Shown: positions 16,845 through 27,186 of the stretch, piece after piece
Layout: the number at the start of each line of letters is the position of its first letter
How positions within the stretch are numbered: the stretch's first letter is position 1
NCBI RefSeq assembly: GCF_003711395.1
Contig: NZ_PJRJ01000013.1
Coordinates: 1 to 64,000, forward strand
Source: Acinetobacter sp. B51(2017)
GTDB taxonomy: Bacteria > Pseudomonadota > Gammaproteobacteria > Pseudomonadales > Moraxellaceae
DNA length: 64,000 bases
Direction of reading: 5' to 3'
Translations under genes and position numbers: made by a program
The notes under the pieces: model-generated
Seen by the model: only the letters and a program-made list of their open reading frames with translations
What the model was told of the DNA's origin: nothing
Databases searched by the model: none

Positions 16845-17765
16845 ATGCATAGCTTAGATGACTATTACTATTTTTATTTGGTGGTCAAGCATGGTGGTTT
16901 TAGTGCAGCCAGTGAAGCGAGCTTGATCACCAAGTCTAAACTCAGCCGTCGGATCTTGGCTTTAGAACAACAACATAATGTCAGTCTTATTCAACGTTCA
17001 ACGCGCCACTTTAAAGTGACGCCCTTAGGGCAAGATTTTTTTGAAGAATGCGCCAAGTTAGTGGCTCAAACGCAATGTGCCGATAACGTCCTACTGAAAC
17101 AACATAGTGAACCTGAAGGCTTAATTAAAATTAGCTGCCCAAACATGATGATGCAGTTTCAGATTCGCCATTTACTCAATGATTTTTTAAAACAATATTC
17201 TAAGGTACAGATCGAACTCGAACTTACCAGTCGCCGTGTTGATCTCATTCATGATGATATCGATCTTGCGATTCGTACTAATTTTCAAAGCAATGAAGAT
17301 TCAAGTTTAATTGTGCGTGATGTAATTAAAACTCAACATTGTCTGGTTGCCAGTCCTCATTTACTCAAAGGACAAAGCATTACAAATTTTGCAGACCTAC
17401 AGCATTTTCCCAGTATTGTATTAGGCACCCAACAAAGTCACTACAGTTGGCATCTGCAGCATATTCATACCCCAGAAAGCTTTGTTATACCCTTACACCC
17501 AAGAATTAAAAGCAATGATTTGGCTGGAGTATATTACGCCACTTTAGATGCTTTAGGGATTGCTGATTTGCCTTATTTAGCCGTGGAACAAGATATTGCT
17601 GCAGGACGTTTAATTCATCTATTACCCGAATGGTGCTCTAATGTAGGCACCGTGCAACTGGTCTATGCCTCACGTAAAGGTCAACGTTTAAGTATGCGCT
17701 TATTAATCGATTTTTTAATTGATGGCTTACGCCATCTAAAACAATTACCTGGCTACCAAGCATAA
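16845..17765 (+). CDS. LysR-family transcriptional regulator
   Basis: A 306-residue regulator. Residues 1-60 are the LysR winged helix-turn-helix with GGFSAASEASLITKSKLSRR. Residues about 90-295 form the periplasmic-binding-like effector domain. Most LysR genes are divergent from their target; this one follows the hydrolase gene in the same direction and converges on ahpC. Target and inducer are unknown. It ends at a bidirectional terminator shared with ahpC. Confidence 0.9.
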   Translation: MHSLDDYYYFYLVVKHGGFSAASEASLITKSKLSRRILALEQQHNVSLIQRSTRHFKVTPLGQDFFEECAKLVAQTQCADNVLLKQHSEPEGLIKISCPNMMMQFQIRHLLNDFLKQYSKVQIELELTSRRVDLIHDDIDLAIRTNFQSNEDSSLIVRDVIKTQHCLVASPHLLKGQSITNFADLQHFPSIVLGTQQSHYSWHLQHIHTPESFVIPLHPRIKSNDLAGVYYATLDALGIADLPYLAVEQDIAAGRLIHLLPEWCSNVGTVQLVYASRKGQRLSMRLLIDFLIDGLRHLKQLPGYQA

Positions 17766-17796
17766 AAAACCCAAAGCAATATGCTTTGGGTTTTGG
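17766..17796. terminator. Convergent terminator between LysR gene and ahpC
   Basis: A 13-bp stem (17766-17778 and 17782-17794) with loop ATA and T/A-rich flanks on both sides. Confidence 0.9.
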
Positions 17797-17819
17797 CTTT
17801 TTATTTCCTCTATCTTGAC

Positions 17820-18383
17820 TTAGATTTTACCGACTAAGTCAATTGAAGGTGCAAGGGTTGCTTCGCCTTCTTTCCATTTTGCTGGGCACACTTCACCTGG
17901 ATGTGCATGTACATACTGAGCCGCTTTAACTTTACGAAGAAGCTCTTGCGCGTCACGACCAATACCGCCTGCATTGATTTCCACGATTTGGATTTTGCCT
18001 TCTGGGTCAATCACAAAAGTACCACGGTCAGCTAAACCTTCAGATTCAATTAAAACGTCAAAGTTTTTAGCTAAAGTCCAAGTTGGGTCACCAATTAATG
18101 GGTATTGGATTTTACCAATCACGTCAGAAGTATCGTGCCAAGCTTTGTGCGTGAAGTGGGTATCTGTAGATACACCATAGATTTCCACACCTAATTTTTG
18201 GAATTCGGCATAGTTATCTGCAAGATCGCCAAGCTCAGTTGGGCAAACGAAAGTAAAGTCAGCTGGATAGAAGAAAACCACAGACCATTTGCCTTTCATG
18301 TCTGCTTCAGACACTTCAATGAATTGACCGTTTTGGTAAGCTGTTGCGTTAAACGGTTTAACTTCAGTATTGATCAAACTCAT
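17820..18383 (-). CDS. ahpC: AhpC, alkyl hydroperoxide reductase (2-Cys peroxiredoxin)
   Basis: A 187-residue typical 2-Cys peroxiredoxin, the standard AhpC length. The peroxidatic Cys is in FTFVCPTEL (about residue 47) and the resolving Cys in GEVCPAKW (about 166). It reduces H2O2, alkyl peroxides and peroxynitrite and is normally recycled by AhpF, which is not adjacent here. A good promoter and an AAAGGA ribosome site precede the ATG. I saw no certain OxyR site. Confidence 0.97.
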   Translation of the reverse strand: MSLINTEVKPFNATAYQNGQFIEVSEADMKGKWSVVFFYPADFTFVCPTELGDLADNYAEFQKLGVEIYGVSTDTHFTHKAWHDTSDVIGKIQYPLIGDPTWTLAKNFDVLIESEGLADRGTFVIDPEGKIQIVEINAGGIGRDAQELLRKVKAAQYVHAHPGEVCPAKWKEGEATLAPSIDLVGKI

Positions 18384-18430
18384 GAGATGTTCCTTTAGTT
18401 TAATTTCGGAGATTGCTTATCTGTGAAGCT

Positions 18431-18459
18431 AGAATACGTCGGATTTAAAAATAGGTAAA
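18431..18459 (-). promoter_or_regulatory. ahpC promoter
   Basis: On the minus strand TTTACC (18459-18454), 17-bp spacer, TATTCT (18436-18431), about 48 bp upstream of the ahpC ATG. Confidence 0.5.
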
Positions 18460-18508
18460 ACAGTTTGTTTTTATAAAAATGATCGGATTATTAGATTTAA
18501 GAGTTTAT

Positions 18509-18535
18509 AAAAAAGCTCATCCAAAGATGAGCCCT
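18509..18535 (-). terminator. ssb terminator
   Basis: Stem GCTCATC / GATGAGC with a 4-nt loop, followed on the minus strand by a run of six T. It lies just past the ssb stop. Confidence 0.85.
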
Positions 18536-18547
18536 TTGCGTTTGGAG

Positions 18548-19144
18548 TTAAAATGGTAAGTCGTCATCCATATCCGCTGGTGGCTGAGACGCAGGCGCTT
18601 TAGGTGCAGCTTGTGGTGCAAAACCACCTGGATTATTGTTGCCATAACCTGCTTGGTTGTTATTAAAACCGCCTTGGTTATTATTGTTATAGCCACCTTG
18701 ATTAGCATTGCCATAACCACCTTGGTTGTTGTTATAACCGCCTTGGTTAGCTTGGTTATTGTTAAAACGTGGCTGAGCAAAACCACCGTCTTGCGCGCCA
18801 TCATTTTGACCACGCGAATCAAGCATTTGCATTTGGTCACCACGGATTTCTGTACTGTAACGCTCTTGACCGTTTTGATCTGTCCATTTACGGGTACGTA
18901 AAGAACCTTCAATGTAAACTTTTGAACCTTTACGTAAATATTGCTGCGCAATTTCACCTAAACGGTTATTTAATACAATACGGTGCCATTCGGTTTGTTC
19001 TTTACGTTCACCTGTCGCTTTGTCTACCCAAGATTCGCTAGTTGCGATAGAAAATTGAGTAATTGAGCCGCCGTTTGGAAACTGTTTAGTTTCCGGATCT
19101 TTACCCAACGTACCCACTAAAATAACTTTATTTACACCACGCAT
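18548..19144 (-). CDS. ssb: Single-stranded DNA-binding protein SSB
   Basis: A 198-residue SSB. Residues 1-110 are the OB-fold that binds ssDNA as a tetramer ([29 protein letters not shown]). Residues about 118-188 form a low-complexity linker of repeated GGYNNNQ-like units rich in Gly, Asn and Gln. The C-terminus is the conserved acidic tip DMDDDLPF, which recruits replication and repair proteins. The linker repeats create long shadow frames on both strands that are not genes. Same strand as the MFS gene upstream, 55 bp away. Confidence 0.97.
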   Translation of the reverse strand: MRGVNKVILVGTLGKDPETKQFPNGGSITQFSIATSESWVDKATGERKEQTEWHRIVLNNRLGEIAQQYLRKGSKVYIEGSLRTRKWTDQNGQERYSTEIRGDQMQMLDSRGQNDGAQDGGFAQPRFNNNQANQGGYNNNQGGYGNANQGGYNNNNQGGFNNNQAGYGNNNPGGFAPQAAPKAPASQPPADMDDDLPF

Positions 19145-19199
19145 GAGCTTTATACCTAATATACTGTTTTTTGCTAGTTTTACTTTATAAGACTTCAGC

Positions 19200-20564
19200 C
19201 TAAATGGCTATATCTTTCCCTAACAAGTGCGTTAATTGTTGTCGCGCTGCATCATCGATCAGCTGTTTTTCAACCTTCACATAAGCCACGTTTTGCTCTG
19301 GCATAATCAGCACTTCTTCGATACCACGAATTGCCAATAATTCTGCCGTCCAGTCTTGAGTATTATGTTGCTCAGGTAAACGAAATACCATTGAAGACAA
19401 ATAACGTGGTTGTTTTAAACCAAAGCTGATCAGCAACCAAAGTATAGCAATGCCGCTTAAAATGCTCCAACCTAGCGCTGTGTTGTTGAGTAACAACAAT
19501 TGCCCACCCAACAAACCACCAAAAAATGCGCCCAAGAATTGGCTAGAGGCATTCACGCCCATCGCGGTTGCCTTAGACTGAATCGGTGCAGATTTAGACA
19601 GCCAAGATGGTAATAACGCTTCCATGACATTAAAGGCAATAAAGAATAATCCTAAGCCCAATAACAAAATATATTTGGATTCAAAGCCAAAAATCAGCAC
19701 CAGTAAACCTAAAATAATGCCAGCAATGGCAGTTAAGAAAATCCCGCGCATTTTGCGATATTTTTCTGCCAAGATAATGCTAGGAAAAGCAAAAAACAGA
19801 CTTAACACTAACAGTGGCAAGTAGACTAAACCATGACTCGATAGCGGCAAATCTGCCATGCTGATCAGCTGTGATGGCATATAAATAAACATCGCGGTGA
19901 GTAGCAAATGCAAGCTAAATACTGACACATGCAAACGATTTAGATCGCCCATTCTGAGCACTTGCTTGAGCTGTTCAACATAGCCTTGTTGGAATTTTTT
20001 ATGATGACGCGTCACTTTTGGCACTAAGGTCAGCATCGCAATTGCAGCTAAACCCATAATGGTCGTGACCCAAAATAAACCTGAAATTCCCACTAAGCTG
20101 GTCAGCCACGGCCCCAAGCTAAAAGCCACGACAAAAGATAAGCCAATACTCATACCCATCATCGCCATCGCTTTAGAGCGTTGTTCTTCACGGGTAACGT
20201 CAGCAAGTAATGCCATCACCACCGCAGACACCGCGCCACCACCTGCAATAGCACGACCAATAATCACCCCGTAAATACTCTCTGACATGGCTGCGACCGC
20301 ACCACCCAAAGCAAACATGAGCAGACCCAATACCACTAATGGTTTACGGCTATAACGATCCGCAATCAGGCTAAAGGGAATTTGTAACAGGGCTTGAGTC
20401 AGGCCATATACCCCAACAGCTAAACCAATCAGCATCGGTGTGGCATGTGCATACTGCTGCCCCGCCACTGAAAATACCGGAATAATCATGAATAAGCCCA
20501 ACATGCGTAAAGCAAAAATACTGCTTAAGGCAAAAGTTGAGCGGCGTTCTAAGGCATTCATCAT
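19200..20564 (-). CDS. YajR-like MFS transporter with C-terminal ferredoxin-like domain
   Basis: A 454-residue inner-membrane major-facilitator protein with twelve helices (residues about 10-395) and the loop signature DRYSRKP. A short soluble domain (about 396-454, with [14 protein letters not shown] and YVKVEK) follows. This length and layout match E. coli YajR, whose extra YAM domain has a ferredoxin-like fold. Drug/proton antiport is the likely activity; the substrate is unknown. The close spacing to ssb suggests read-through. Confidence 0.82.
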   Translation of the reverse strand: MMNALERRSTFALSSIFALRMLGLFMIIPVFSVAGQQYAHATPMLIGLAVGVYGLTQALLQIPFSLIADRYSRKPLVVLGLLMFALGGAVAAMSESIYGVIIGRAIAGGGAVSAVVMALLADVTREEQRSKAMAMMGMSIGLSFVVAFSLGPWLTSLVGISGLFWVTTIMGLAAIAMLTLVPKVTRHHKKFQQGYVEQLKQVLRMGDLNRLHVSVFSLHLLLTAMFIYMPSQLISMADLPLSSHGLVYLPLLVLSLFFAFPSIILAEKYRKMRGIFLTAIAGIILGLLVLIFGFESKYILLLGLGLFFIAFNVMEALLPSWLSKSAPIQSKATAMGVNASSQFLGAFFGGLLGGQLLLLNNTALGWSILSGIAILWLLISFGLKQPRYLSSMVFRLPEQHNTQDWTAELLAIRGIEEVLIMPEQNVAYVKVEKQLIDDAARQQLTHLLGKDIAI

Positions 20565-20635
20565 AGGGTTTGGGATTTTATGTCAAGGTCAGCGATATGC
20601 TACATCATTCAGCATCAAGCTGCTATTTCAGGCAC

Positions 20636-20659
20636 AAAAAAGGCGCATTGAAATGCGCC
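20636..20659 (-). terminator. Terminator after the DUF475 gene
   Basis: Stem GGCGCAT / ATGCGCC (20642-20648 and 20653-20659), followed on the minus strand by six T. Confidence 0.85.
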
Positions 20660-20675
20660 ATAGTGAATATCGGTT

Positions 20676-21764
20676 TTACGAATTCAACTTTTCTTGTTGT
20701 TTACGATATTGGATGGATGCAATCACTGCCCAAACAATAAATGCCACACCAATCAGGCCTGTAATCACTTCAGGAATGTGTAAGCCTGTGCCGCTGGCAA
20801 TCATAATGAAAGCTAAAGCACCAATGGCATAATGTGCGCCATGCTCTAAATAAATATATGCATCTAAAGTACCTTTATCGACTAGATAAATCGTCATCGA
20901 ACGTACAAACATCGCCCCAATCGCAAGACCGAGCATAATGATGACAACATCAGAAGTAATCGCAAACGCACCAATTACTCCATCAAAACTAAATGAGGCA
21001 TCAAGCACTTCTAAATATAAAAAACCACCAAAACCTGCTTTGACTACGCCTGTTGGCGCACCGTTTGAATCATGTGCAATGGCATTGCCATTTTCGTCAA
21101 TTTCAGGCTCACCACCCAATAAATGACTCAGCACTTGCACCCCAATATACACCACGATACCCCAAATTCCGGCCATCACCACCGCTAAACGGGTTTCTTC
21201 GGCAATATTTGCTGCCATCACCAATAAGGCAATTAAAGCCACAAATACCGACATTGCAGGCACGCTCGCCAAATGTGCTAAACGACGCTCTAAAAAACGG
21301 AACCAATGCGTGTCTTTTTCTTCATCTAAGAAGAAGTTTAAGAACACTAACAATAAGAATGCACCACCAAAGGCAGCAATTTCAGCATGATGTGCCATCA
21401 GTTTTGCTGAATAGCTCTTTGGATCATTCAGGGCTAAATTTACGACTTCCATCGCGCCCATGTCCGCCGTGACTGCCACAATCACTACAGGGAAAATCAA
21501 ACGCATACCAAATACGGCAATTACAATCCCCACGGTTAAGAACAACATTTTCCAAAAATGGTCCCAACCACGTAATACCGAGGCATTTACCACGGCGTTA
21601 TCAAAGGATAATGATACTTCCATCACCGCCAAAATTGCAGTGACAGTTAATGCAGTAAGCATCGTTTTGACGCCCGCTTCTGGCCCATGGGTGTAGCCCC
21701 AATAGGCAGATAAAGCAAGGCAGATGATCGTAAAAATGATCGAGAAACCAAAATGTTTCCACAT
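20676..21764 (-). CDS. DUF475 (TerC-like) integral membrane protein
   Basis: A 362-residue membrane protein with about nine helices. It has the DUF475/TerC signature of paired acidic residues in helices: EVSLSFDNAVVNA near residues 48-60 and EVLDASFSFDGVIGAF near 252-267. A hydrophilic loop near residues 215-235 (EPEIDENGNA) separates the halves. TerC relatives take part in metal-ion export or metallation of exported proteins, but DUF475 itself has no assigned function. Divergent from tenA. Confidence 0.9.
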   Translation of the reverse strand: MWKHFGFSIIFTIICLALSAYWGYTHGPEAGVKTMLTALTVTAILAVMEVSLSFDNAVVNASVLRGWDHFWKMLFLTVGIVIAVFGMRLIFPVVIVAVTADMGAMEVVNLALNDPKSYSAKLMAHHAEIAAFGGAFLLLVFLNFFLDEEKDTHWFRFLERRLAHLASVPAMSVFVALIALLVMAANIAEETRLAVVMAGIWGIVVYIGVQVLSHLLGGEPEIDENGNAIAHDSNGAPTGVVKAGFGGFLYLEVLDASFSFDGVIGAFAITSDVVIIMLGLAIGAMFVRSMTIYLVDKGTLDAYIYLEHGAHYAIGALAFIMIASGTGLHIPEVITGLIGVAFIVWAVIASIQYRKQQEKLNS

Positions 21765-21965
21765 AACAATTTGACCTTAAAATATCAATAGAGTAGAAAA
21801 CGTCTGATAAACACCAACTCAGAGACGCTTATATTTGCTGCTATTGTACCCCCAAAGGCCAAAATACCCGCTGCTTTTATTACTCAAAGCACGGCATTTT
21901 TTACCCTATGGCGGGTTAAGGGTTATTTGCTATAGTCAAAGCATTTTTATCCATGAGACTGAACA

Positions 21966-22628
21966 ATGCTTTTTTCAGCCGAATTGTGGCAACAACACGC
22001 CGATCTTTATCAAAAAATCTTAGCACATCCATTTAATCAAAGTTTAAGCCAAGGGACCTTAACTAAAAGTGCTTTCCAGCATTATATTATTCAAGATGCG
22101 CATTATTTAGTGGCCTATGGACGTGCACTTGCCGTGTGTGCAGCCAAAGCCTTTGAAACGCAAGATGTAATTCAATTTGCCGAAGCTGCCAAACTGGCGA
22201 TTGTATTTGAGCGGGAAATGCATGATAGCTTTTTAGGTCAATTTCAAATTAGCCAAGCAGAATTTGAGCGAACCCCACTGACCTTAGCTTGCCATCATTA
22301 CACCAGCTTTTTAACAGCAACAGCATGGTCAGAAAGTTATCCTGTGGTGCTCGCCTCGTTGTTACCATGTTTTTGGATTTACGCTGAAGTGGGCCGTGAT
22401 ATTGTGGCGCAATCGGTAGCCAATAATCCATATCAAGCATGGATTGATACCTATGCTGGCGAAGAATTCCACAGTGCAGTACGTGAAGTGGTGGCTACCA
22501 TTGACCGTGTAGCAGCACGTTGTGATGCTGACACCTTAGCTAAAATGCATCAAGCTTATCGCCGTGGTGCAGAATTAGAATGGTTATTCTGGGACAGTGC
22601 TTACCATGAGCGCACTTGGCCACTCTAA
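21966..22628 (+). CDS. tenA: TenA, aminopyrimidine aminohydrolase / thiaminase II
   Basis: A 220-residue all-helical TenA protein. It hydrolyses thiamin breakdown products such as aminomethyl-HMP to salvage HMP for thiamin synthesis. The catalytic Cys sits in SLLPCFWIYAEVG (about residue 138), so it belongs to the Cys-type TenA, and the supporting Glu is in ELEWLFWDSAY near the C-terminus. No other thiamin gene is adjacent, and I found no TPP riboswitch upstream. Monocistronic by spacing. Confidence 0.93.
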   Translation: MLFSAELWQQHADLYQKILAHPFNQSLSQGTLTKSAFQHYIIQDAHYLVAYGRALAVCAAKAFETQDVIQFAEAAKLAIVFEREMHDSFLGQFQISQAEFERTPLTLACHHYTSFLTATAWSESYPVVLASLLPCFWIYAEVGRDIVAQSVANNPYQAWIDTYAGEEFHSAVREVVATIDRVAARCDADTLAKMHQAYRRGAELEWLFWDSAYHERTWPL

Positions 22629-22740
22629 ACCGACTAACATAAAAATCATCTAAATCAAGCAGACCAAGCCTGATGATCTATCCTCAGGCTTTTTAGTTAA
22701 CCCCAGCATTTTGCCTACAAACAAAACGATCCGTCATAAT

Positions 22741-22761
22741 TTGACGTACAAATGTAGTCAA
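22741..22761. promoter_or_regulatory. Interrupted palindrome upstream of uvrA
   Basis: TTGAC-N11-GTCAA, with 5-bp perfect arms. It ends 8 bp before the best uvrA -35 hexamer and could be an operator. The regulator is unknown. Confidence 0.35.
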
Positions 22762-22768
22762 AGCCCAC

Positions 22769-22796
22769 TTGAACATTTTTCATGCGCTATCATATA
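22769..22796 (+). promoter_or_regulatory. uvrA promoter
   Basis: TTGAAC (22769-22774), 16-bp spacer, CATATA (22791-22796), giving a leader of about 25 nt before the ATG at 22829. Confidence 0.45.
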
Positions 22797-22828
22797 CACC
22801 TCTCAAGATTAGTGTTTAGGATCATTAC

Positions 22829-25660
22829 ATGAGCCAAAGTCATATCCGTATTCGAGGTGCACGTACCCATAACTTAAAGAATGTGAACCTTGATATTCCA
22901 CGCGACAAGTTTGTGGTGATTACGGGGCTTTCGGGTTCAGGTAAATCATCCCTTGCCTTTGATACCTTATATGCCGAAGGTCAGCGTCGTTATGTCGAAT
23001 CACTCTCGGCATATGCGCGTCAATTTTTATCGCAAATGGAAAAACCCGAAGTTGATTCGATTGAAGGTTTAAGTCCTGCAATTGCCATTGAGCAAAAATC
23101 CACGAGCCATAACCCGCGTTCAACAGTAGGAACAATCACAGAAATTTACGACTATTTACGTTTATTGTATGCCCGTGTCGGCACACCGCATTGCCCTGAG
23201 CATGACCTACCGATGGTGGCGCAAACTGTGTCGGAAATGGTGGATGCAGTAAAAGGGCTAGAAGAAGGTACCGCCCTGATGCTACTTGCACCTGTGGTAC
23301 GTGAGCGTAAAGGTGAATATTCAAATTTATTTGAACAACTGCAAGGTCAAGGCTTTGTTCGCGCCCGTGTCGATGGTGAAATTGTTGATTTAGATCCAAT
23401 CCCAGAATTGGACAAAAAGAAAAAACACAGCATTGAAGTGGTGGTGGATCGTTTTAAAGTCCGTGATGATTTAGGCAATCGTATTGCCGAAAGTTTTGAA
23501 ACTGCCTTACGTTTAGGTGGCGATATTGCCATTTTGTCATGGATGAATGGCGAACATCCGGATCGCGTGTTTTCAGCGAAACACTCTTGCCCTGAATGTG
23601 AACGCGCGGTGGCAGAACTTGAGCCACGTCTGTTCTCGTTTAACAATCCATTTGGTGCCTGCCCTGTCTGTGATGGTTTAGGCACACGTAATCATTTTAG
23701 CGCAGACAAACTGATTCATAATCAAGAACTCTCGATTAGCCAAGGTGCGATTCGTGGTTGGGATCGTCAGCGTCCTTACTATTACAGCATGCTACAAAAA
23801 GTCGCGGATCATTATGGTTTTTCGATGGAAACGCCATGGAATGAGCTAAGTAAAGACACGCAAAAGAAATTCTTATACGGCACCGGTCGTGACAAAATTG
23901 ACTTAAGCTATATTGATGAACGTGGTCGTCGTCATAATCGCGTCATGGCGTTTGAAGGGATTTTGCCGCATTTAGAACGTCGTTACCGCGAAACTGAAAG
24001 TAATTACGTGCGTGATGATTTATCACAATATTTATCCAATACCGCTTGTGATGCCTGTGATGGTTCACGTCTAAATGAAATTTCACGTCACGTAAAAATT
24101 TTAGACAAGACCATTGCCGAAATCACCAAAATGTCGATTGGCGACGCGGAGCAATATTACCAAGGCTTAGAGCTGCAAGGCGCTAAAGGTGAAATTGCCG
24201 ATAAAATCTTTAAAGAGATTCGTGACCGTCTGCACTTTTTGGTGTCTGTGGGTTTAAATTATTTAAGTCTATCGCGTTCTGCCGAAACTTTATCGGGCGG
24301 TGAAGCGCAGCGAATTCGTTTAGCGTCACAAATTGGTGCCGGCTTAATGGGCGTGATGTACGTGCTCGATGAACCTTCGATCGGTTTGCATCAACGTGAT
24401 AACGACCGCCTGCTTGAAACTTTAGTGCGTTTACGTGATTTGGGTAATACCGTTTTAGTCGTTGAGCATGATGAAGATGCGATTCGTGCTGCTGACCATA
24501 TTATTGATATTGGGCCTGGAGCTGGGATTCATGGCGGTCATGTGATTGCCGAAGGCACCTATGATGAACTAGCTGCCAATGAAAACTCACTCACAGGTCA
24601 ATATCTATCAGGCAAGTTAAAAATTGACGTGCCTAAAGTACGTGTGCAACCACCCAAACCGAATGAGCAAATTAAGCTGATGGGTGCAGCAGGTCATAAC
24701 CTGAAAAATGTGGATTTAACCTTGCCTTTGGGCGTAATGACTTGTGTGACGGGTGTGTCAGGTTCAGGTAAATCCACCTTAATTAACCGTACCTTGTTAC
24801 CACTTGCAGCTACGCAATTAAACGGTGCCACCACTTTAACTGCTGAAAAATTTGATTCGATTGACGGTTTGCAATTCTTAGATAAAGTGGTGGATATTGA
24901 CCAAAGCCCGATTGGTCGCACTCCGCGTTCCAACCCTGCCACTTATACAGGCTTGTTTACCCCGATTCGTGAATTGTTTGCACAAACCCCTGAAGCCAAA
25001 GCGCGTGGTTATACTGCCGGTCGTTTCTCGTTTAACGTCAAAGGCGGTCGCTGTGAAGCCTGTGAAGGCGATGGCATGATTAAAGTGGCGATGCATTTCT
25101 TACCGGATATGTATGTGCCGTGCGATGCTTGTCATGGCAAACGCTATAACCGCGAAACCTTAGAAGTGGGTTATAAAGGCAAAAACATTGCCGATGTTTT
25201 AGAGATGACCGTTGAAGATGCGATGCATTTCTTTGATGCGATTCCAGTGATTCATCGTCGTTTAGAAACCCTAAACCAAGTGGGTTTAGGCTATATCCGT
25301 TTGGGTCAATCTGCGACTACGTTGTCAGGTGGTGAAGCACAGCGTGTGAAGTTGGCGCGTGAATTAGCCAAGCGCGATACAGGTAAAACCTTGTATGTAC
25401 TGGATGAGCCAACTACAGGTTTACATTTCCATGATATTGCTAAGCTTTTAGATATTCTGCATGAGCTACGCAATAAAGGTAATACCATTGTGGTGATTGA
25501 GCATAATTTGGATGTGATTAAAACTGCAGATTGGATTGTGGACTTAGGCCCTGAAGGCGGCTCAGGTGGCGGTATGATTATTGCCGAAGGTACACCTGAA
25601 GAGATTGTTCAAGTTGAGCTTTCACATACAGGACGTTTCTTAAAGCCAATGCTGAAGTAA
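22829..25660 (+). CDS. uvrA: UvrA, excinuclease ABC subunit A
   Basis: A 943-residue damage-recognition ATPase of nucleotide excision repair; it loads UvrB at lesions. Two ABC modules are visible: Walker [11 protein letters not shown] near residue 31 with signature [11 protein letters not shown] near 490, and [10 protein letters not shown] near 643 with [12 protein letters not shown] near 833. Zinc-binding Cys clusters occur at CPEC...CPVC (about 252-283) and CEAC...CDAC (about 743-770). Length equals the E. coli protein within a few residues. Single gene with its own promoter and terminator. Confidence 0.98.
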   Translation: MSQSHIRIRGARTHNLKNVNLDIPRDKFVVITGLSGSGKSSLAFDTLYAEGQRRYVESLSAYARQFLSQMEKPEVDSIEGLSPAIAIEQKSTSHNPRSTVGTITEIYDYLRLLYARVGTPHCPEHDLPMVAQTVSEMVDAVKGLEEGTALMLLAPVVRERKGEYSNLFEQLQGQGFVRARVDGEIVDLDPIPELDKKKKHSIEVVVDRFKVRDDLGNRIAESFETALRLGGDIAILSWMNGEHPDRVFSAKHSCPECERAVAELEPRLFSFNNPFGACPVCDGLGTRNHFSADKLIHNQELSISQGAIRGWDRQRPYYYSMLQKVADHYGFSMETPWNELSKDTQKKFLYGTGRDKIDLSYIDERGRRHNRVMAFEGILPHLERRYRETESNYVRDDLSQYLSNTACDACDGSRLNEISRHVKILDKTIAEITKMSIGDAEQYYQGLELQGAKGEIADKIFKEIRDRLHFLVSVGLNYLSLSRSAETLSGGEAQRIRLASQIGAGLMGVMYVLDEPSIGLHQRDNDRLLETLVRLRDLGNTVLVVEHDEDAIRAADHIIDIGPGAGIHGGHVIAEGTYDELAANENSLTGQYLSGKLKIDVPKVRVQPPKPNEQIKLMGAAGHNLKNVDLTLPLGVMTCVTGVSGSGKSTLINRTLLPLAATQLNGATTLTAEKFDSIDGLQFLDKVVDIDQSPIGRTPRSNPATYTGLFTPIRELFAQTPEAKARGYTAGRFSFNVKGGRCEACEGDGMIKVAMHFLPDMYVPCDACHGKRYNRETLEVGYKGKNIADVLEMTVEDAMHFFDAIPVIHRRLETLNQVGLGYIRLGQSATTLSGGEAQRVKLARELAKRDTGKTLYVLDEPTTGLHFHDIAKLLDILHELRNKGNTIVVIEHNLDVIKTADWIVDLGPEGGSGGGMIIAEGTPEEIVQVELSHTGRFLKPMLK

Positions 25661-25694
25661 TTTCCCCGTGTGGGGCAATGCTCATGATCTTTAC

Positions 25695-25724
25695 AAAAGA
25701 GGGGATGTTGCCCCTCTTTTTGTT
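25695..25724 (+). terminator. uvrA terminator
   Basis: Stem AAAAGAGGGG / CCCCTCTTTT (25695-25704 and 25711-25720), 6-nt loop, T-rich tail. Confidence 0.88.
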
Positions 25725-25740
25725 TAAGCAAAGCAAATCA

Positions 25741-27087
25741 TTAGTTTGCCTCAGCAATATATGTAGGCTGTTGCTTTTTGTGTAGTGTAATTACACAAAT
25801 CAAAGCGATAGCTAATGGCACAGCTAATGTAAAGAAATAACCATTTACCCCTGACCAAGCCAAAACCATTCCTCCAATTGCTGAACCTGCAATTGCACCC
25901 AAGCGCCCCATACCAATTGCCCACCCTGTAGCCGTGGCACGTACTTCAGTTGGATAAGATGCAATCACTAAATAATTAAGTGCAAGTTGCTGCCCACCAA
26001 TACCAAAGCCAGCCAAAGCAATTAGCACAAAAATCAGGCTCCATTGTTGAGTTAGAATAGTTAAACCTAAAGCACAAGCGATCCCAATTCCGCAAACAAA
26101 CATGAAAGATAGAATCTTAATCGTATTTAATTTTGGTAAGTAATAAGCTAAAGGCAAAGCAAATAAAATAAACGCCGCATTTACTGTAACAGAAGCATAA
26201 GGTGCTTGTAATGGATCTAAACCTGCCTGCTTTAAAATGGTAGGCAACCATGACAACAACATAAACCAAGCAATCCAATTAAAGAAATAAGTACACCAAA
26301 CAGCTAATGTCGTCTTAGCTAAGCCTTGTTGAAATAAGCTATTTAAGTGCCCTGCTTTTACAGTTTCAATCTGATTATTTTGATAATCATGGATTGATAA
26401 CTTCACCGACTCTCTACTGATACGATTAAGAATTAGGGTGATAGCCTGATGACTTTGTGCTGATTTCTTTTGACTAAGATATTGCAAAGACTCAGGTAAA
26501 ATGAAAAATAAAAGGATCAGTAGCAATAGCGGAATAGCACCACCAATTAAATAAATGCTTTGCCATCCCCAAATTGGAATAATTTTCGCTGCCAATAGAC
26601 CACCGAGCATTGCACCTGCGGGTAATGCTAGCAATACACCAGTAGTCACCAAACCCTTAAAACGTGATGGTGAATACTCTGCTGCTAAGGCCAAAAGTAC
26701 AGGCGTAGCACCTCCCATGCCTAAGCCAGCAATCACCCGAAGAATAAAAATATGTTCGAGTGTACTCACATAAGCCGTAAGTAAAGTGGCTAAACCAAAG
26801 ACAAAAACGCATGCCATTAAGGTATTACGTCTGCCCCATCGATCACCAAGAATACCCATCCCCATAGCGCCCACAGTCATACCAATAATGCCTGCGGTTA
26901 ACACTGGTGCTAAAGCTTTGGCCTCAAGATTAAAAGCTTCAATAATTGCAGGCCCTGTAAAAGCTACGGCTTGAGTATCAAAACCATCAAGCAATGCGAT
27001 AAGGAAACATAATAAGATGACTAAACATTGATAAAAAGAAAATCCCTGATCCAAAACCTGTGTAATTTTATTTTGCTGTAATTCCAT
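25741..27087 (-). CDS. MFS transporter, aromatic acid:H+ symporter (AAHS) type
   Basis: A 448-residue inner-membrane carrier with twelve helices. The first helix has LLDGFDTQAVAFTGPAI, the Asp-bearing motif of the AAHS family (PcaK/BenK/VanK). The cytoplasmic loop 2-3 carries GILGDRWGRRNT and the sixth-helix region PESLQYL. Relatives take up benzoate, 4-hydroxybenzoate, vanillate and similar acids. No catabolic genes are nearby, so the substrate is open. An AAGG ribosome site precedes the ATG. Confidence 0.87.
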   Translation of the reverse strand: MELQQNKITQVLDQGFSFYQCLVILLCFLIALLDGFDTQAVAFTGPAIIEAFNLEAKALAPVLTAGIIGMTVGAMGMGILGDRWGRRNTLMACVFVFGLATLLTAYVSTLEHIFILRVIAGLGMGGATPVLLALAAEYSPSRFKGLVTTGVLLALPAGAMLGGLLAAKIIPIWGWQSIYLIGGAIPLLLLILLFFILPESLQYLSQKKSAQSHQAITLILNRISRESVKLSIHDYQNNQIETVKAGHLNSLFQQGLAKTTLAVWCTYFFNWIAWFMLLSWLPTILKQAGLDPLQAPYASVTVNAAFILFALPLAYYLPKLNTIKILSFMFVCGIGIACALGLTILTQQWSLIFVLIALAGFGIGGQQLALNYLVIASYPTEVRATATGWAIGMGRLGAIAGSAIGGMVLAWSGVNGYFFTLAVPLAIALICVITLHKKQQPTYIAEAN

Positions 27088-27186
27088 TACCTTATTTTCC
27101 TTATAGATAATGGTGTCATCATTTAACGCCTAGTTCATAAGTGCAATCCCAAACAAAGTATATTCTTATATATTTAAAGTATGCAG

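Noticed and set aside
18548-18780. Repeated units in ssb resembling a short tandem-repeat or CRISPR-like array, and long open frames on both strands
   Set aside because: The repeats encode the Gly/Asn/Gln-rich SSB linker in frame; unit lengths vary and there are no spacers.
21765-21965. TPP riboswitch before tenA, or a yybP-ykoY riboswitch before the DUF475 gene
   Set aside because: Neither the conserved TPP cores nor the yybP-ykoY consensus could be found; only a weak CGTCT/AGACG hairpin is present.
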